Of a DNA stretch of 64,000 nt, positions 51,281 to 63,083 are shown piece by piece. The translations under genes were made by a program, and so were the position numbers. Position 1 is the stretch's first letter; the number at the start of each line of letters is the position of its first letter. The notes under the pieces are model-generated. The model was not told where the DNA came from and did no database searches. It worked only from the letters and a program-made list of their open reading frames with translations. Source of the DNA: Thunnus maccoyii (Eukaryota; Chordata; Actinopteri; Scombriformes; Scombridae); assembly GCF_910596095.1 (NCBI RefSeq), contig NC_056555.1, positions 11,338,001 to 11,402,000 on the forward strand, written 5' to 3'.

Positions 51281-52388
51281 TTGTTAGCCTGACAACAGCG
51301 TGACCAAGGTAAGAAGACCTGGAGTATAAAAACTCTCAAGAATTCCTTGAGTAAACGTTGGAAAACCTTTTTTTTAAGCATCTAAAGAGGTAATTTGGAT
51401 GGTTTGATCATCTAACTAACACTAAAGACTGTTTGAGAAATCTTTAACTATGATTATTCATCAAAAGAAGACAATTCGAAAAGTAATAGTGTGAAATTAA
51501 ATTACAGATTTAATGTAATTATTGCTTTGTGGGACAGGAGGATGCGTCTAATGGAGACGGAGTGATACACACTATGAAAAGAATTCTGCAGGTTTTGACA
51601 CAGTGATGAAATCACTTAACTAAGCAGACTGAAGAGATACATATGTACACGTGTTCATATATGTATGAATATAAAATTTTAGACTATAAGTGTGGCTGAT
51701 TTGGTTTTAAAGTGCACAAAGATGGTAGTTGTGGCACTGACACACGACGATATTATGAAGACTTAATACTAATATGATTATTGTGGATTTTTGTAAAGAA
51801 AAAAAGACTGTAAATAAGATGTTAAAATTTCATCTCATTTTCAGTAACTTGAATACATTAAGATGTAACTAATACATGATTGCACAGAAAACTTAAACAT
51901 GACTGCCTATTCCTAACACTGTATAGAAAAAAAGACCTCATGCACTTTGTAGAATATAATTCTTAACCAACTCTGTTAGAAAAAAAAAGTCAGTGTAAAT
52001 AATATTTGAAGTAATTATGAATTCTTTGAGTGCTCTTGCTAGAATCTAAGATAAAAGAAATATTGCTGATTCTTAATTTCACCGTTCAGATACAGCAACA
52101 CTGACATCTGTTCTGATTCTTCTGATAACGAATCAGAATGTGATTATCCTCACGGTACAGCGCATGTTCGATTACGTTGTGCTTAGAGAAATGAATTGTG
52201 GCACATTAGTCTGACTGAACCCTTTGCCTTTAACATTGATCAAGCCTACATTCCTCATCTCTGGCTATTGTTGTTGTTAATAAATTTGACATTTTTTACA
52301 TTATGAGAACAACAATCCCAATTGCCCTGAATCCTCCCTTCATTATTTCTTGGTGGCATGCAAAGAGAAAAAAAAAATGTCATGAAAT

Positions 52389-52394
52389 AATAAA
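52389..52394 (+). terminator. pnpla8: Candidate polyadenylation signal of pnpla8
   Basis: AATAAA about 1.1 kb past the stop. An earlier AATAAA lies at 52279-52284. The AT-rich interval 51281-52400 is probably 3' UTR. Confidence 0.45.
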
Positions 52395-53344
52395 ACTTGG
52401 TTTTCAAAACCTTGACCTCTAACCTTTGTGCAATTTCTTAAACATTTTGCTTGTATAAAAATATTGAGTAAGAAATTCTACTGGAATATTTGTGATGTTA
52501 TTTGATTTTAATCATGTTTATCTGCTTTTACATTCTGTTTGCCACATACTTGACACACAAACACGTGTAAAACACAGAGTCCAGTGATAGAGTCGTCACA
52601 CAGGAATGCAAAGTGTCTCCCGATGATGAATTGCTTTTTTTCCCAATCGCTCACATTGATTTTCTGCCTTATTGTTTTGATCCCATTGAAGATCCACTGA
52701 AATTCCATAGCATTCATTCCTCCCAGTCACACTGTCTTTACCCCAATCAACGTAAACAATGCGCCGCACGGTGGCATACCTAGAAACCTCCCCGACAATG
52801 ACAGATGTCAGAATGACATAGAACTATATGAAAAGTATTTCACTTGACTGATGCCTCACTGCTGGTTTTAAACTGTCAAACTTGCAACTTGCCTGACTAA
52901 TAGATTGATGGGCTATTTTTTCTCTTTTTTTTTTAAATAGCTCCACCTTGTATTGTGTGTAATGTAGCAGGGCCAAAAGATGAGAAGGTGCGTAACTGAC
53001 AAGGCCTGATTTATGGCTGTGTTGCTTATACTTGGCCTTGCTCTGGTAGAGTCTCTGCTCTTTTCAGTGGGTCAAATCTGATGCTGTCATGATAGATCTT
53101 ACCAATATATCTAAGTTTAAACCTGGCAATGAAATTGGAAATGCGTTCAAAAGAGCAACAGGCACATAGGCATGTCATTTTACTGTTACTAGGGGACTGG
53201 CAGGATAATTTACACGCTGTAGTTTGGTTGCATAAAAGTGTTGGGAAGATTTAAATTTCAGTTTGTGTGAGCACAGGTTGACTTGATGCATATTGGACTA
53301 TACTATCTAGGGTCAGTCCACCCATTTAACAAATCAGGGTTGTA

Positions 53345-53560
53345 ATTAGAGAAAATACCCAAAGATATTCAGTGAGAATGTGAGAAGTTTTTCTGTGTCA
53401 TGTGTGTTGCAGAAAAGCTTCACATTGAGAAGATACAACCACTGAATATTTGGTCTTTATACTTAAAAAAAAATGCTTAAAAAAGATTATTTGGTCATCA
53501 GAATAGTTGTTGATAAATTTTCTGTCAATCAACTAATTGGATAAATTCAACTGGGGTGCA
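53345..53560. mobile_element. Degenerate hAT-type MITE fragment (GGCTGCAAC family)
   Basis: Phrases CCCAAAGATATTCAGT, AGAATAGTTGTTGATAAATTT and TCTGTCAATCAACTAATTGG are the inner part of the common teleost element whose better copy is at 60120-60349. The ends are decayed. Confidence 0.55.
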
Positions 53561-55994
53561 GAACACTGCTGCATAACCTTCATAATAATTCAGTCAACAC
53601 TTATGCCCAAACACCTTGGCAGACAGAGTGGGTCAGGTCAAGCACTATTTAGTCTGAATTGCCTCGTTTTGAGTCCAATGAACTAAAAAAAAAAAGTTGC
53701 AAAATTCTCTTTTTAATTTATTGTCTTGAGTTACACAGCTGGAAATGGATTTTGCAGGTCTCAACTTTGAGGTGACATTTAAAACTTCATCCACATACCC
53801 CTGCAGATCTGAAAGCTTTGAATATAAAGTTGTAATTGTTTCTGTGATAATCCAGACCTAAATATTATTTAAGTCTCCTGTCAGGCATTGTGAGTGTCTT
53901 TGACAAGCACAGCCAAGACAGACAAATGGGGTGAAAGTGAGATTAACACTCCCTGGTGATGTTAATCCTGGAAATATCCCTTGGTGTGAAAAGGCTGAGG
54001 TAAAGTGAAGTTTGCCAGGCTGTATTTACATGAAGGAGTGGGGAATATATATATAGTTCATACCACTGCACTATTAGTTGCTTGTTGTGGCAGGAGCTGT
54101 CTGACTCTTCTCCTTCTCCTCCTCCTCCTCCTCCCCCTCAGGAAAAAAACGAAGCAGAATTGGATTGTCTGGTCTTATGGTGTTCCCTAGCAACTGCTAT
54201 AGTTCCCCTTCTCGTTTACAATCTTCTCAATATATGTGTGCCCACGTTTGCCTAAAATTGTCCCTGATCTGGCAGAAATGTGTTACACAATCAACCTATT
54301 TTATTTGGCTGCTCTAAGTGGGATTTGAAATTGCTGGAGAAAAAAAAGGTGATTACATTTAAGTTGGCTGTCAATATCTCCGGACTTTTTCTCCTCTGGT
54401 TTTCAAGCTCCCACAGTCGGCGTGTTCATCAGTCTTAACGTCTGCCAAGAATGTGCCATCTTCTTATGCAAACAACATGTGAGAAGAAGTTTGTACAAGT
54501 TCGCCTTGTTTTGTCAATGCACAGTAGCATCGGCGCCTCACCCGAGGCAAATATATAAACACATTACATAACAAAAGCCACCCCTCTGAACGTGTCATCA
54601 TAATTTATGAACTTACAGCAGCTCCAATAATGCAAGTCAACCAACATATAAGTCTCTTAGGGATTAGAAGTGACAGTTACCCAAAAGAGCTTGAGGAGAA
54701 TTCATATAAAGTCACTCTAGCATTTTTTACCCCTGATCTTCTCGCAGGGGTCATCTCAGGATATGTAGTGTTAAGAGGCTCATAGCCATCAGTGACAGGA
54801 AGAGATATGACCCCAAGCTGCTTCATATCAGATGTAACTCTCTGACCAAGTTAGGTGTAAACAATAATGGTAAGGAAGCAGGTATCTGGTTGCTATCAAA
54901 GTGACATTGTCTTACCATAATATATCCTGGCCTGTATAAACTGGTTTTAAAGTACACAAAACCCCCGAGAAAGTTTGGAGAAGGTGTCGGAGCCTGAAAA
55001 TATAACATGATACTGCAACATGTTGAGTGTTTTGCCTCCTTACTGATTTTAGCACAAAAATTGTCATACAGATTTAAAGGGGATCATTTTAGAGAAATTG
55101 ATCAATAAGCTAGTGAAATTATTAGACAGTAGACACACAGTTAAAGATATAAAAACATGTTCAAAGTGCACGGGAGTATTTCACACTCAGCAGCGGTATG
55201 TTCGTAATGTCACGCTGTAAAAGACACATCTGTCTGTCTCCTCAATGAAAAGAAACGACAGCAGTTTACACACTGGTGCGGCTCTCCACAGATCTCTGCC
55301 AGTCGGTTAGTAAGGGAGGAGGACACACCTGCACACACAAAAACACACACACATCCTATTTGTCCAACAGCCCTGCATGAATGTCAACACTGTCTGCACT
55401 GCACAGACATCGCAATGGTGGGCACAAACTCTAGGTCAACATTGAGTTGTTTGAATATAAAATGCGTACTATTGTCTTTTCTAAGTTACACCCATTGAAA
55501 GCAATTATGTATTTAAATCTGTGAGATGGTGCGTAACTTTGGTCTCGGGCACACACACACGTTTTTATCTCATGTTAAATCATCCGTCGCGAAAACTCTT
55601 TGTTTTGGCCCCACTCTCCCCTCAGGACTTGTCAACATTATTAGGAGCAACTGCACATGACTCAGTTGTGAATACCCCTCGGCCTTGATGAGCGTTACTA
55701 CATGTATTTATCACGTGTCTACCCTTTTTTCACACAGTGCACGGACATGCCTTATGGTGAGCTACAGATGACTAATCCATGGCATGTGAAAGTGCAGCTC
55801 AGTGGTTGGATTCTTTACACTTTTCATTAAAAATGATGGTAAAAATATGTGGTCACTGACAAGGAGAGAGAGACAGAAAACAGTCTGGACGTGATGAGTG
55901 CTGTATTCATGATGAAGTCTTAATGTGTGGAAGACATGCTTGGTCTGTCCTGCACTAGAACTGAGTAATGTGGGAGAGGTGAGGGGCGTTGTTC

Positions 55995-56050
55995 ACACAC
56001 ACACACACACACATACACACATACGCACACACACACACATACGCACACGC
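55995..56050. repeat. (AC)n microsatellite
   Basis: Interrupted CA run with ACATACGC interruptions. Open frames over it on both strands are artefacts. Confidence 0.85.
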
Positions 56051-57279
56051 AGAGCTGTCATGTTTGTGTGTGTGTGATGTGGATTGGTGGGCCAGTAATG
56101 ATAATGTAAAGTGCACTGGGGCGTTCGACACCAGCACTGCTGCTGTGTGTGTGTCTATAGGCCACCTGTCCTGTGTTGATGACAGAGAAACACCTGTGTC
56201 TCATATTGGACACTGGAAGACATCTAGAACCATCCACTTTTATCAAAATATAAAATCTAATTATGAATATTATCAGTAGAGTATAAAATAATCCCAGCAA
56301 ATTTACACAAACCATCAGAAAAAAAACCCATGAACATAAATCTAATTTATTTTGAATTCACAAAGTATACAAGCTATATAAAATAAAAGTAGGCCTACTA
56401 CCAACTAAACTTAATAATGATATCCATAGACTTACATGGCTACAGGTGACTATATTTTGGTTATGTATAGTGTGTTTTATTAAATACAATGGCACGATCA
56501 CATGGTTCTCTGCAGGGTTATTGTTGAAATTATTTCACGTCTCTGTCTGCAGGTCCCACTGCTGCCGCTAGTTAAAACGGGGTCGCTACTGTTGCAATTT
56601 TTTTTGTCATTTCTGCACCGGATTGGCAGCGACTGAAAGATAGAAGGAAAATAAAGATGTCTCACTCTGATGGGATCTCTACCTACCACAAGCAACATGC
56701 TAGGGACCTCCCAGTGTAGTCTTTATAGAAACTGTATGGCTAATCCATAAATTAACCTACTTCCAAAAAATGATTAGATAGTTCTCTATGTTAATTCACC
56801 AGTAAATCATCTACCACCAGTAAATACACCTAGCTGAAGCACATTATATTAATATTAATTAAGCAAATGTTTTATTCATTGAGTGAATTAATTTTGTATG
56901 CATAAAAGAAATGTGCATATCCTTGCAGGATGTTGAGCTGACACAATACAAGAGAAATTAAATGCATTTCTGTGTGTCCTATTTAAGTAATTCTTAAATA
57001 AATAAATAAAGCCAGTGTAGACTATAAATATTACCCTTCATTGCCAGATCTGTTTCCACCAAGACGGAGCATCGTCATCATAAGGTTGCTGCAAAATTGG
57101 GAGTAAAATACACCTTCGTTGTTCAACTGTAAAAGCTGCAAAATGATGTCAGTTTTCACACCAAAGACAACATCCATGACACAATCTCGTGTAAGAGCGC
57201 ATGCGTCGACGTCCACGGTTATCGCCGATGAGTGAACCCGTGTTCTCGAAAGCCTAATAGACGATCTTCGGTCGCTGCT

Positions 57280-57481
57280 GGTTTTGACAGCTGCGGGGGA
57301 GCTGGTGAGGAGAGCGAAGGATCCGTGTGGACCACAGCTTGCTGCTGCAGCGGCTGAGTGGGGGGACGGACACACCGGCCGGGAACAGTCCCTCAGACAT
57401 ACACACACCTCATCATTTCCTACAGCACCAAAACACACTCACCGGTCGGCGGAGGAGACAGCAACCGGTTCACAGCAGACG
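57280..57481 (+). other. nrcam: Probable 5' non-coding first exon of nrcam
   Basis: A GC-rich, CpG-containing stretch in an AT-rich region ends at CAGACG|GTAAGT, close to a perfect splice donor (GT at 57482-57483). No convincing coding frame crosses it, so it fits a 5' UTR exon. In mammals the gene after DNAJB9, THAP5 and PNPLA8 in this direction is NRCAM, a neuronal cell-adhesion molecule on the same strand with long non-coding 5' exons. Identity is inferred from gene order and the donor, not from protein sequence. The start of the exon is not determined. Confidence 0.45.
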
Positions 57482-58785
57482 GTAAGTTTGGACATTCCTT
57501 TAAAATCTTTTTCTTTTTATGATGGGGGGAGATTTTTTTTCTCTCCTGTTGTCTTCTCCATCATCATATGTGGCTTGAGAATAATGGTGCAGTGGATGTG
57601 TCAAATCTGTGCATATTCGTCTGCCATAGCAATCCAGTGATGCTGGGTTCCTCATGATGACCAGGTGCAAATAATACAGCAATATGGAGGCGCCTGACGC
57701 CGATTGCGGTGTTTTTTATCCGGATTCTGGTGGAGCATCAAAAGGCAAAAGACCATTGCAGCCTGTGCACTCACTCCCCGCACTGCATGCACCGCATCTT
57801 GAGGAGCGACCATCAATAGAGGGAGGGAAAGCCGACGAGTTGATTTGCTGTTGTAGTGAATGATTTTTTATTCACTGGTGGCTGCAGCAGGGATTCTGCT
57901 TATTGTTGCAGCCAGGCCCGCAGACAGCGCTGAGCCGATTATTTGATGTCTGTCAGTGATGCTGCCAGCTGTAGCTCAGCTCTTCTGTGTCATTTTAAGT
58001 GTTAAGACTGAAAGGCAGGCAGGAAACCCACCTAGGCCTCGGTTTCTGATTTCAGATTTAAAGATGTGAATAGTCAGCAGGTGTCTATTGATCAGCGGGG
58101 AGGAGAGGGAGGAGGGGGCTTGGGGCAGCAATTCTTTTACTGCTCTTTAATTTTAAAAAAAGAGGACAAAGCATAGTGGGAAAATCATTGTAATATTCCA
58201 AGGAAATTGGAAAGGGTTCATCATCTGTTGGGTTCAATGATTTCAAGATTATTGGTGTAAACATATTAAACCCAAGATTTAAGGGAATCAGTCTCATTTG
58301 CATTCAACATACAGAACACAGTTTCTGTTTATGTGCAGATAGTATCACAGTGGCTGTATTTGATATGATGATAAGGACTGTAGGGCCAAATTCTGTGAGT
58401 GTGTGTGATTAAGTGTGTGTGAGAGGAAATATACAGATAACCAACAGGCTTGTGATTTATTTTCCATTGTGGCCACATGATATTCTGTTCTGTTGCAGTG
58501 TTTTTAGCATGAAATATGTTTTTGATTATAGATATAACAGATACTTGGTGTTATTGTTGGACTTGTGTAGTATCTAGGCACCAGGTATCACATTTGACTG
58601 CAAAACAATCCATGAATAGGATTTTGATGATAATAAGAATCCCACTATCTGAGAGTGTGAGGTTGAACGTGTCAGTTTATTTCATGCCGTGTTAATATTT
58701 ACAGCCAGCGTGTACTGTTGTTGTAACACAATATGACGTGATGTGTTGTGTCCATGCTGACCTTCAGCCACACCTCATGCAAACA

Positions 58786-58786
58786 G

Positions 58787-58823
<37 letters not shown>
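58786..58823. repeat. (AT)n(AG)n microsatellite
   Basis: AT run of about 20 bases followed directly by an AG run. Confidence 0.85.
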
Positions 58824-60119
58824 TTCTGTGAGTTTATATTCCATTTGTAAATTCTGAGTCAGTTTTGCGCCTTAGCTATTTTCTCTTAAATAATGTAGAG
58901 CGACTCTGCCGTCTTCTCATTTAGTTGGTAAATGTGATCGGTTGCTGTGAACTGGAAACCCACTGTTGTGTTGTGCGGACTCGTAGATGCGCCAGAACGC
59001 TTATATCAGGCTGTTAACCCACATTTTGAAAGTTCCAGTCAGCATTTCATACTGTATCTCTAACAGCATGCAGGAACACCGTGAGAGCTGAGATGAAACA
59101 GGAGACATGTCTTACTATCTCTCTCTGATTTGTGTGTTTTCCTCTCTAAAAATGTTTCAACCTTCAGATGAGGCCGTTATGAATACAATACTGACTTCTC
59201 GTTTTAGTGGAAAGATAGTACTCTGCATTCATTTCATAGTATTGCTTTGCAAAAGTGGAACTCCACTACAGAACAGGCCTTTCTCATAGAAGATGTGTCA
59301 ACATGTCACAGTTGGAAAAGCATGTGTAAATAATAAAATTAACGAGGGCTGAATTAGCTGCTGTCAGAGGGACACATTAATGTTACAGAGCCATCGTAAA
59401 TGTTATTAGTGCTACACATGCTGTGAGAAAGGCTTACTGTCCTCTATGTATCATTACAGTATTCCCACATTTTAAAAACAGTGAATATTAGATGTTAATT
59501 TTACCAAATACTTACAAAAAGAAATTAGTTATTTCTATTTGTCTCTGCTATTAATCATTTAGTAAGATTAGGAGTGATTTTCTCAAATGCCGACTTCTCT
59601 TTGAAAATGAAACATAACATGTAATGCAGTGGCATGTCATGGCATGGCAGGTATTATGTGTTGGCACCATAGTCACCATTGCGAGTTCTTCCCCATGACA
59701 CGTCACAAGACACGACTTGAGTCTCCATGTGACAACTCCCCAGACTGCTGCTGCAGAGCCAGGACTGAACCATTACTCATGCCAGCTGCAATGTCATCGT
59801 CACTCTCCCGCTCTCCCGTTTATCCACGGCCCATTAGGTCCAAGTCAGGTGATGGAGCTTATGGTCGGGTTTAGGTGCATTCTCATTTTGATGACACAAT
59901 TATGAGACAAGGCAGATGATGCATGATATTGCTTTCAGACCGTTTGGGGTTGAGACCATTTACTGGAAAAGACCACACAATATTCAATTATTTAATAATA
60001 ATAATTTCTAACATAAGCTTTTGAGTGAATAGTTTCTCTTTCTAAAACATGGGAGGAAACCTTTATTGAAGTGTTGATACAATATTATTCCAATATTATT
60101 TTTATTGCTGATATTTAAT

Positions 60120-60349
60120 TAGGGCTGCAACTAACGATTATTACAATCTTTTTCTCTAAAAAAACATTAAAACAGTCAAAAATGTCCATCACAGTCTGTG
60201 GTGATGTCATAAAATGTCAAATTTGAGAACCTGAAACCTTCAAATTTGGGGCATTGTTTTAAAAAATCATTAATTGACTATCAAAATAGTGGATGATTCA
60301 TTTTCTGTCAATCAATTGATCAATTAATTGAGTAATGGCTGCAGCTCTA
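60120..60349. mobile_element. hAT-type MITE (TAGGGCTGCAAC family)
   Basis: The left end TAGGGCTGCAACTAACGATTA and the right end GGCTGCAGCTCTA are inverted repeats of a very widespread teleost element. The body contains AAATGTCCATCACAGT and CAAAATAGTGGATGATTCATT. Flanking octamers do not match, so the insertion is old. Confidence 0.75.
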
Positions 60350-61291
60350 GTCCATAGCATCCTTAATACACTGAGGAAATGCTGTGAGTCCATCTGTGTG
60401 TGCATCTTAATAATGTTGCTCATGTTTTTGTGTTTTTATAACAGTGCATACTGTACTGCAATTAAGGTTTGTATTCTCCAGCCCTGCACTGCTTCAGGCT
60501 GTGCTGCAACACAGAAACAATGCTTCTTTTTTTTTTAATTCATCCCCAGAGGTTGTTGAGCTCTCTCACTACATAAGCAACCACCAATGAAGTATGCAGC
60601 TGCACATGTTAATGAAGTCATAATAGGAGGGGTTTTTGTCTCAGTGTAGATTTATAAACTCCTGGCTCACATCTATGTGGAAGCTGCAGCCAAATTAATA
60701 CAATTAGCATCATAGATTCTTCTGTATCCTTTGGGTTAATAGCATCAGCACCCTGTGGCGATGATGGTGGGTTGGAAGGGTGGGGGTGGGAGGGGTATAA
60801 ACACAACCCCCGCACCCCGCTATAACCCGCACCCTTGGCTTACATCTGGACATGTTTGGGTGGCTGTTTTCATTAAGGTAGCGGGACACATTAAATTAGC
60901 ATGACTGGCTAAAGATTGATGAATTGGAAAATGGGGGAGAGTTAAGGCTGGAGTGTGACATTCTGCCGCTGTTGGTTGATTTCTTAGAGAGCCGGAGCAC
61001 CATGGAGCAGATGCTTTTGTTCTCTGTGCCTTCCATAGAAGACAAATGGGTGTTTGTCTTTTTTTTTTAACTCTTTTTTTGGAAAATGATGTAATTGCTT
61101 GGAGATGGGCGAGACCCAGTTTGTGCACAATGAAGGCGCTATGAGGACTTGAAGTGTTAGGCATGATTTCAGTAAAACAGTTTAATCTCAGGTAAGATAA
61201 GGTCCTCCTGGAGGTTTTTCTACCAATTTGATTTGGTAAAGGGGACATATCATGCTTTGTGATTTTCTGTCATTTATATATGTAAAAAAAT

Positions 61292-62328
61292 TAGAGATGT
61301 ATTTTTTTTCACTTCCAATCCAATTCTGATACCTGAATTTGGATATCTGTTGATACCGATACCAGAGCTCTTTTTTCTTGATTATGATTATGATTATGAT
61401 TATGATTATGGTCATGATTATGATTATTATTGTTGTTGTTGTTGTTGTTGTTGCTGTTGATATTATGTGTAATGCATTAAATTTAAATGTATTCCAAAGC
61501 AATTTATTTGAACTGTAGGTTAAGTAGGCTTCACATACAAACAGATGTAGGAGTGTGAATTGCTATGGCAACTCTTTTAATGTTTCGAAAAACTTGAACA
61601 AATCAAGTGTACAGCAATGCATTATCAATTACTAGTAAGTAGATATCCATACTTTTTTCTGTACCAGTTGTGTTCGGCCGTAGGGCGTTGGCTAGTGTCT
61701 GCCATTTTAGCTTAGCTTCTTAGCCAGGTAGGGAAATACAGGGTTTTTGGGGGTTTTTTGCTAATTGTTCTGGTTTATTTCAACGTTCTTTCACCGTATG
61801 GTCACCACTTCCGCTGCTTATTCTGAATGTGAGAGGTTCCCTTCATGGTCAGTGTTAACCTTTCCTGCTTCAGCGTCCAGCCCGTAGGTGGAAAGCACAG
61901 GGGAGACTGTGTTCTGCACCGGGGTTGAAGTTGTCGCTAACTTCGGGGCTAACCCCCTTCACTTAAACCAGCAGGTGGCAAGCACGACACAGGAACTTGG
62001 CTTGGGTCTTGAGGAACTGTAGCATTTATTCATTGACAAATAGGCTAAACTGTACATACATTGCTCTGCTACATTCACTGCTATACTGCTAACTTCATAC
62101 TCTCACCGTCACATACTCTCTCTCTCTCTCAAGCGCACACTCGCTATGCACACAACCTATGCACTGAGCTATCCCTCAAAGGAGCTACAGTACTTGTAGA
62201 ACACTATGAAATCTGGATCGGTATGTGGATTGGTACGTGGATCGGTAATGTCAGTCCGATATCTGATGAGTGAATTATGTCAGTATCAGCACCTGATATC
62301 GATACTGGATTGGACATTCCCAACTCTA
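61292..62328. mobile_element. Nested element with TAGAGxTGGxxxxxCCAATCC ends
   Basis: The left TAGAGATGTATTTTTTTTCA then CTTCCAATCC, and the right read on the other strand TAGAGTTGGGAATGTCCAATCC, are inverted ends. CCGATATC/GATACCGATACC phrases occur near both, similar in style to the MITE at 43371-43836. Possible decayed duplication: GTAAAAAA against GTAAATAT. About 1.04 kb, non-coding. Confidence 0.6.
61380..61457. repeat. (GATTAT)n and (GTT)n microsatellite
   Basis: Hexanucleotide GATTAT units pass into a GTT run. The lysine/isoleucine/threonine-rich open frame on the - strand here is an artefact. Confidence 0.85.
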
Positions 62329-62844
62329 GTAAATATGCTCCCTGAAAGTCAAAAGCCGAGGCTTCAGGCCACTCTGAACACTCCGTTTGCAAAGTTACCT
62401 CTATTTCCTCCTTGTCATGACATCAGATTGTTTGCGTGTGCCCACAAATGGCTGTTCGGTCTGTAGTCTTTTTTGCTAAGGTTGTTCCACAGGTTGTTTG
62501 CAATGTCCACTTGCACATTTTGGATTGGATTCAGGCTGGAAAATGTGCAGATGTATTTGAGAAGTTTATATTTGAGTAAAGAACGCAAAAAAATAAGTGA
62601 AATCCTACTACTAATGTTTGTTGATGTATCCTCCGGAACCACCAGTAGTCCAGGAGCAGCTTCCAGAAGCTAACCAATCAGAACAGAGCAGGCTCATTGG
62701 GAGGAAGGCCTTAAAGAGACAGGATCTAAAACAGCCTGTTTCAGACAGAGGCTGAACCGAGGGGCTGCTTAAAGGGCCAATCTAAAATAAATACAGAGTT
62801 TTTTTGAACAGCAAATCATGGAAAGATATTCCAGGAGAGAGAAA

Positions 62845-62937
62845 ATGTGCATGAATCTGTACAGCACCTTGAATCTACTTCTGTATATGAAAAGTGCTTT
62901 ATTAATAAAACTGCCCTGCCTTGCCTTGTCATGACAC
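62845..62937 (-). repeat. L2-type LINE 3'-end or derived SINE fragment
   Basis: CTGTATATGAAAAGTGCTTT and AATAAAACTGCCCTGCCTTG are the reverse-strand form of the tail seen at 21977-22060. Confidence 0.6.
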
Positions 62938-62957
62938 GTCCCCTTAAAACACTAAAG

Positions 62958-63083
62958 TAGAGCTGAAACTATTAGTTCACTAATTGACAATGGGAAATTG
63001 TGGCAAGCTTTTTTCTCGATTTTATAGACAAACAATCAATTGAGAGAATAATGAATTGACAATAAAAATAATCATTAGCTCTA
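62958..63083. mobile_element. Short hAT-type MITE (TAGAGCTGAAAC ends)
   Basis: The left end TAGAGCTGAAACTATTAGTT and the right end AATAATCATTAGCTCTA are inverted. It is a 126-bp internally deleted relative of the TAGGGCTGCAAC family, directly adjacent to the composite MITE. Confidence 0.65.

Larger units (their letters stand above)
52420..57270. other. Intergenic stretch between pnpla8 and presumed nrcam
   Basis: No recognised exon. It contains a degenerate MITE (listed), a CTC-rich tract near 54106-54140 and CA/AC microsatellites near 55340 and 55995-56050. Base composition rises in GC towards 57.2 kb. Confidence 0.55.
61238..62948. mobile_element. Composite MITE with nested insertions
   Basis: The left end AAAGGGGACATATCATGC and the right end, on the other strand, AAGGGGACGTGTCATGAC form inverted repeats, with TTAA on the right border. 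The 1.7-kb span is too long for a simple MITE because at least one other element (61292-62328) and an L2-type tail piece (about 62845-62937) have inserted. No transposase ORF was seen. Confidence 0.65.

Noticed and set aside
57031-57438. 135-codon - strand ORF overlapping the GC-rich patch
   Set aside because: Composition is driven by GC content, there is no recognisable domain, and it conflicts with the + strand splice donor. It is treated as chance.
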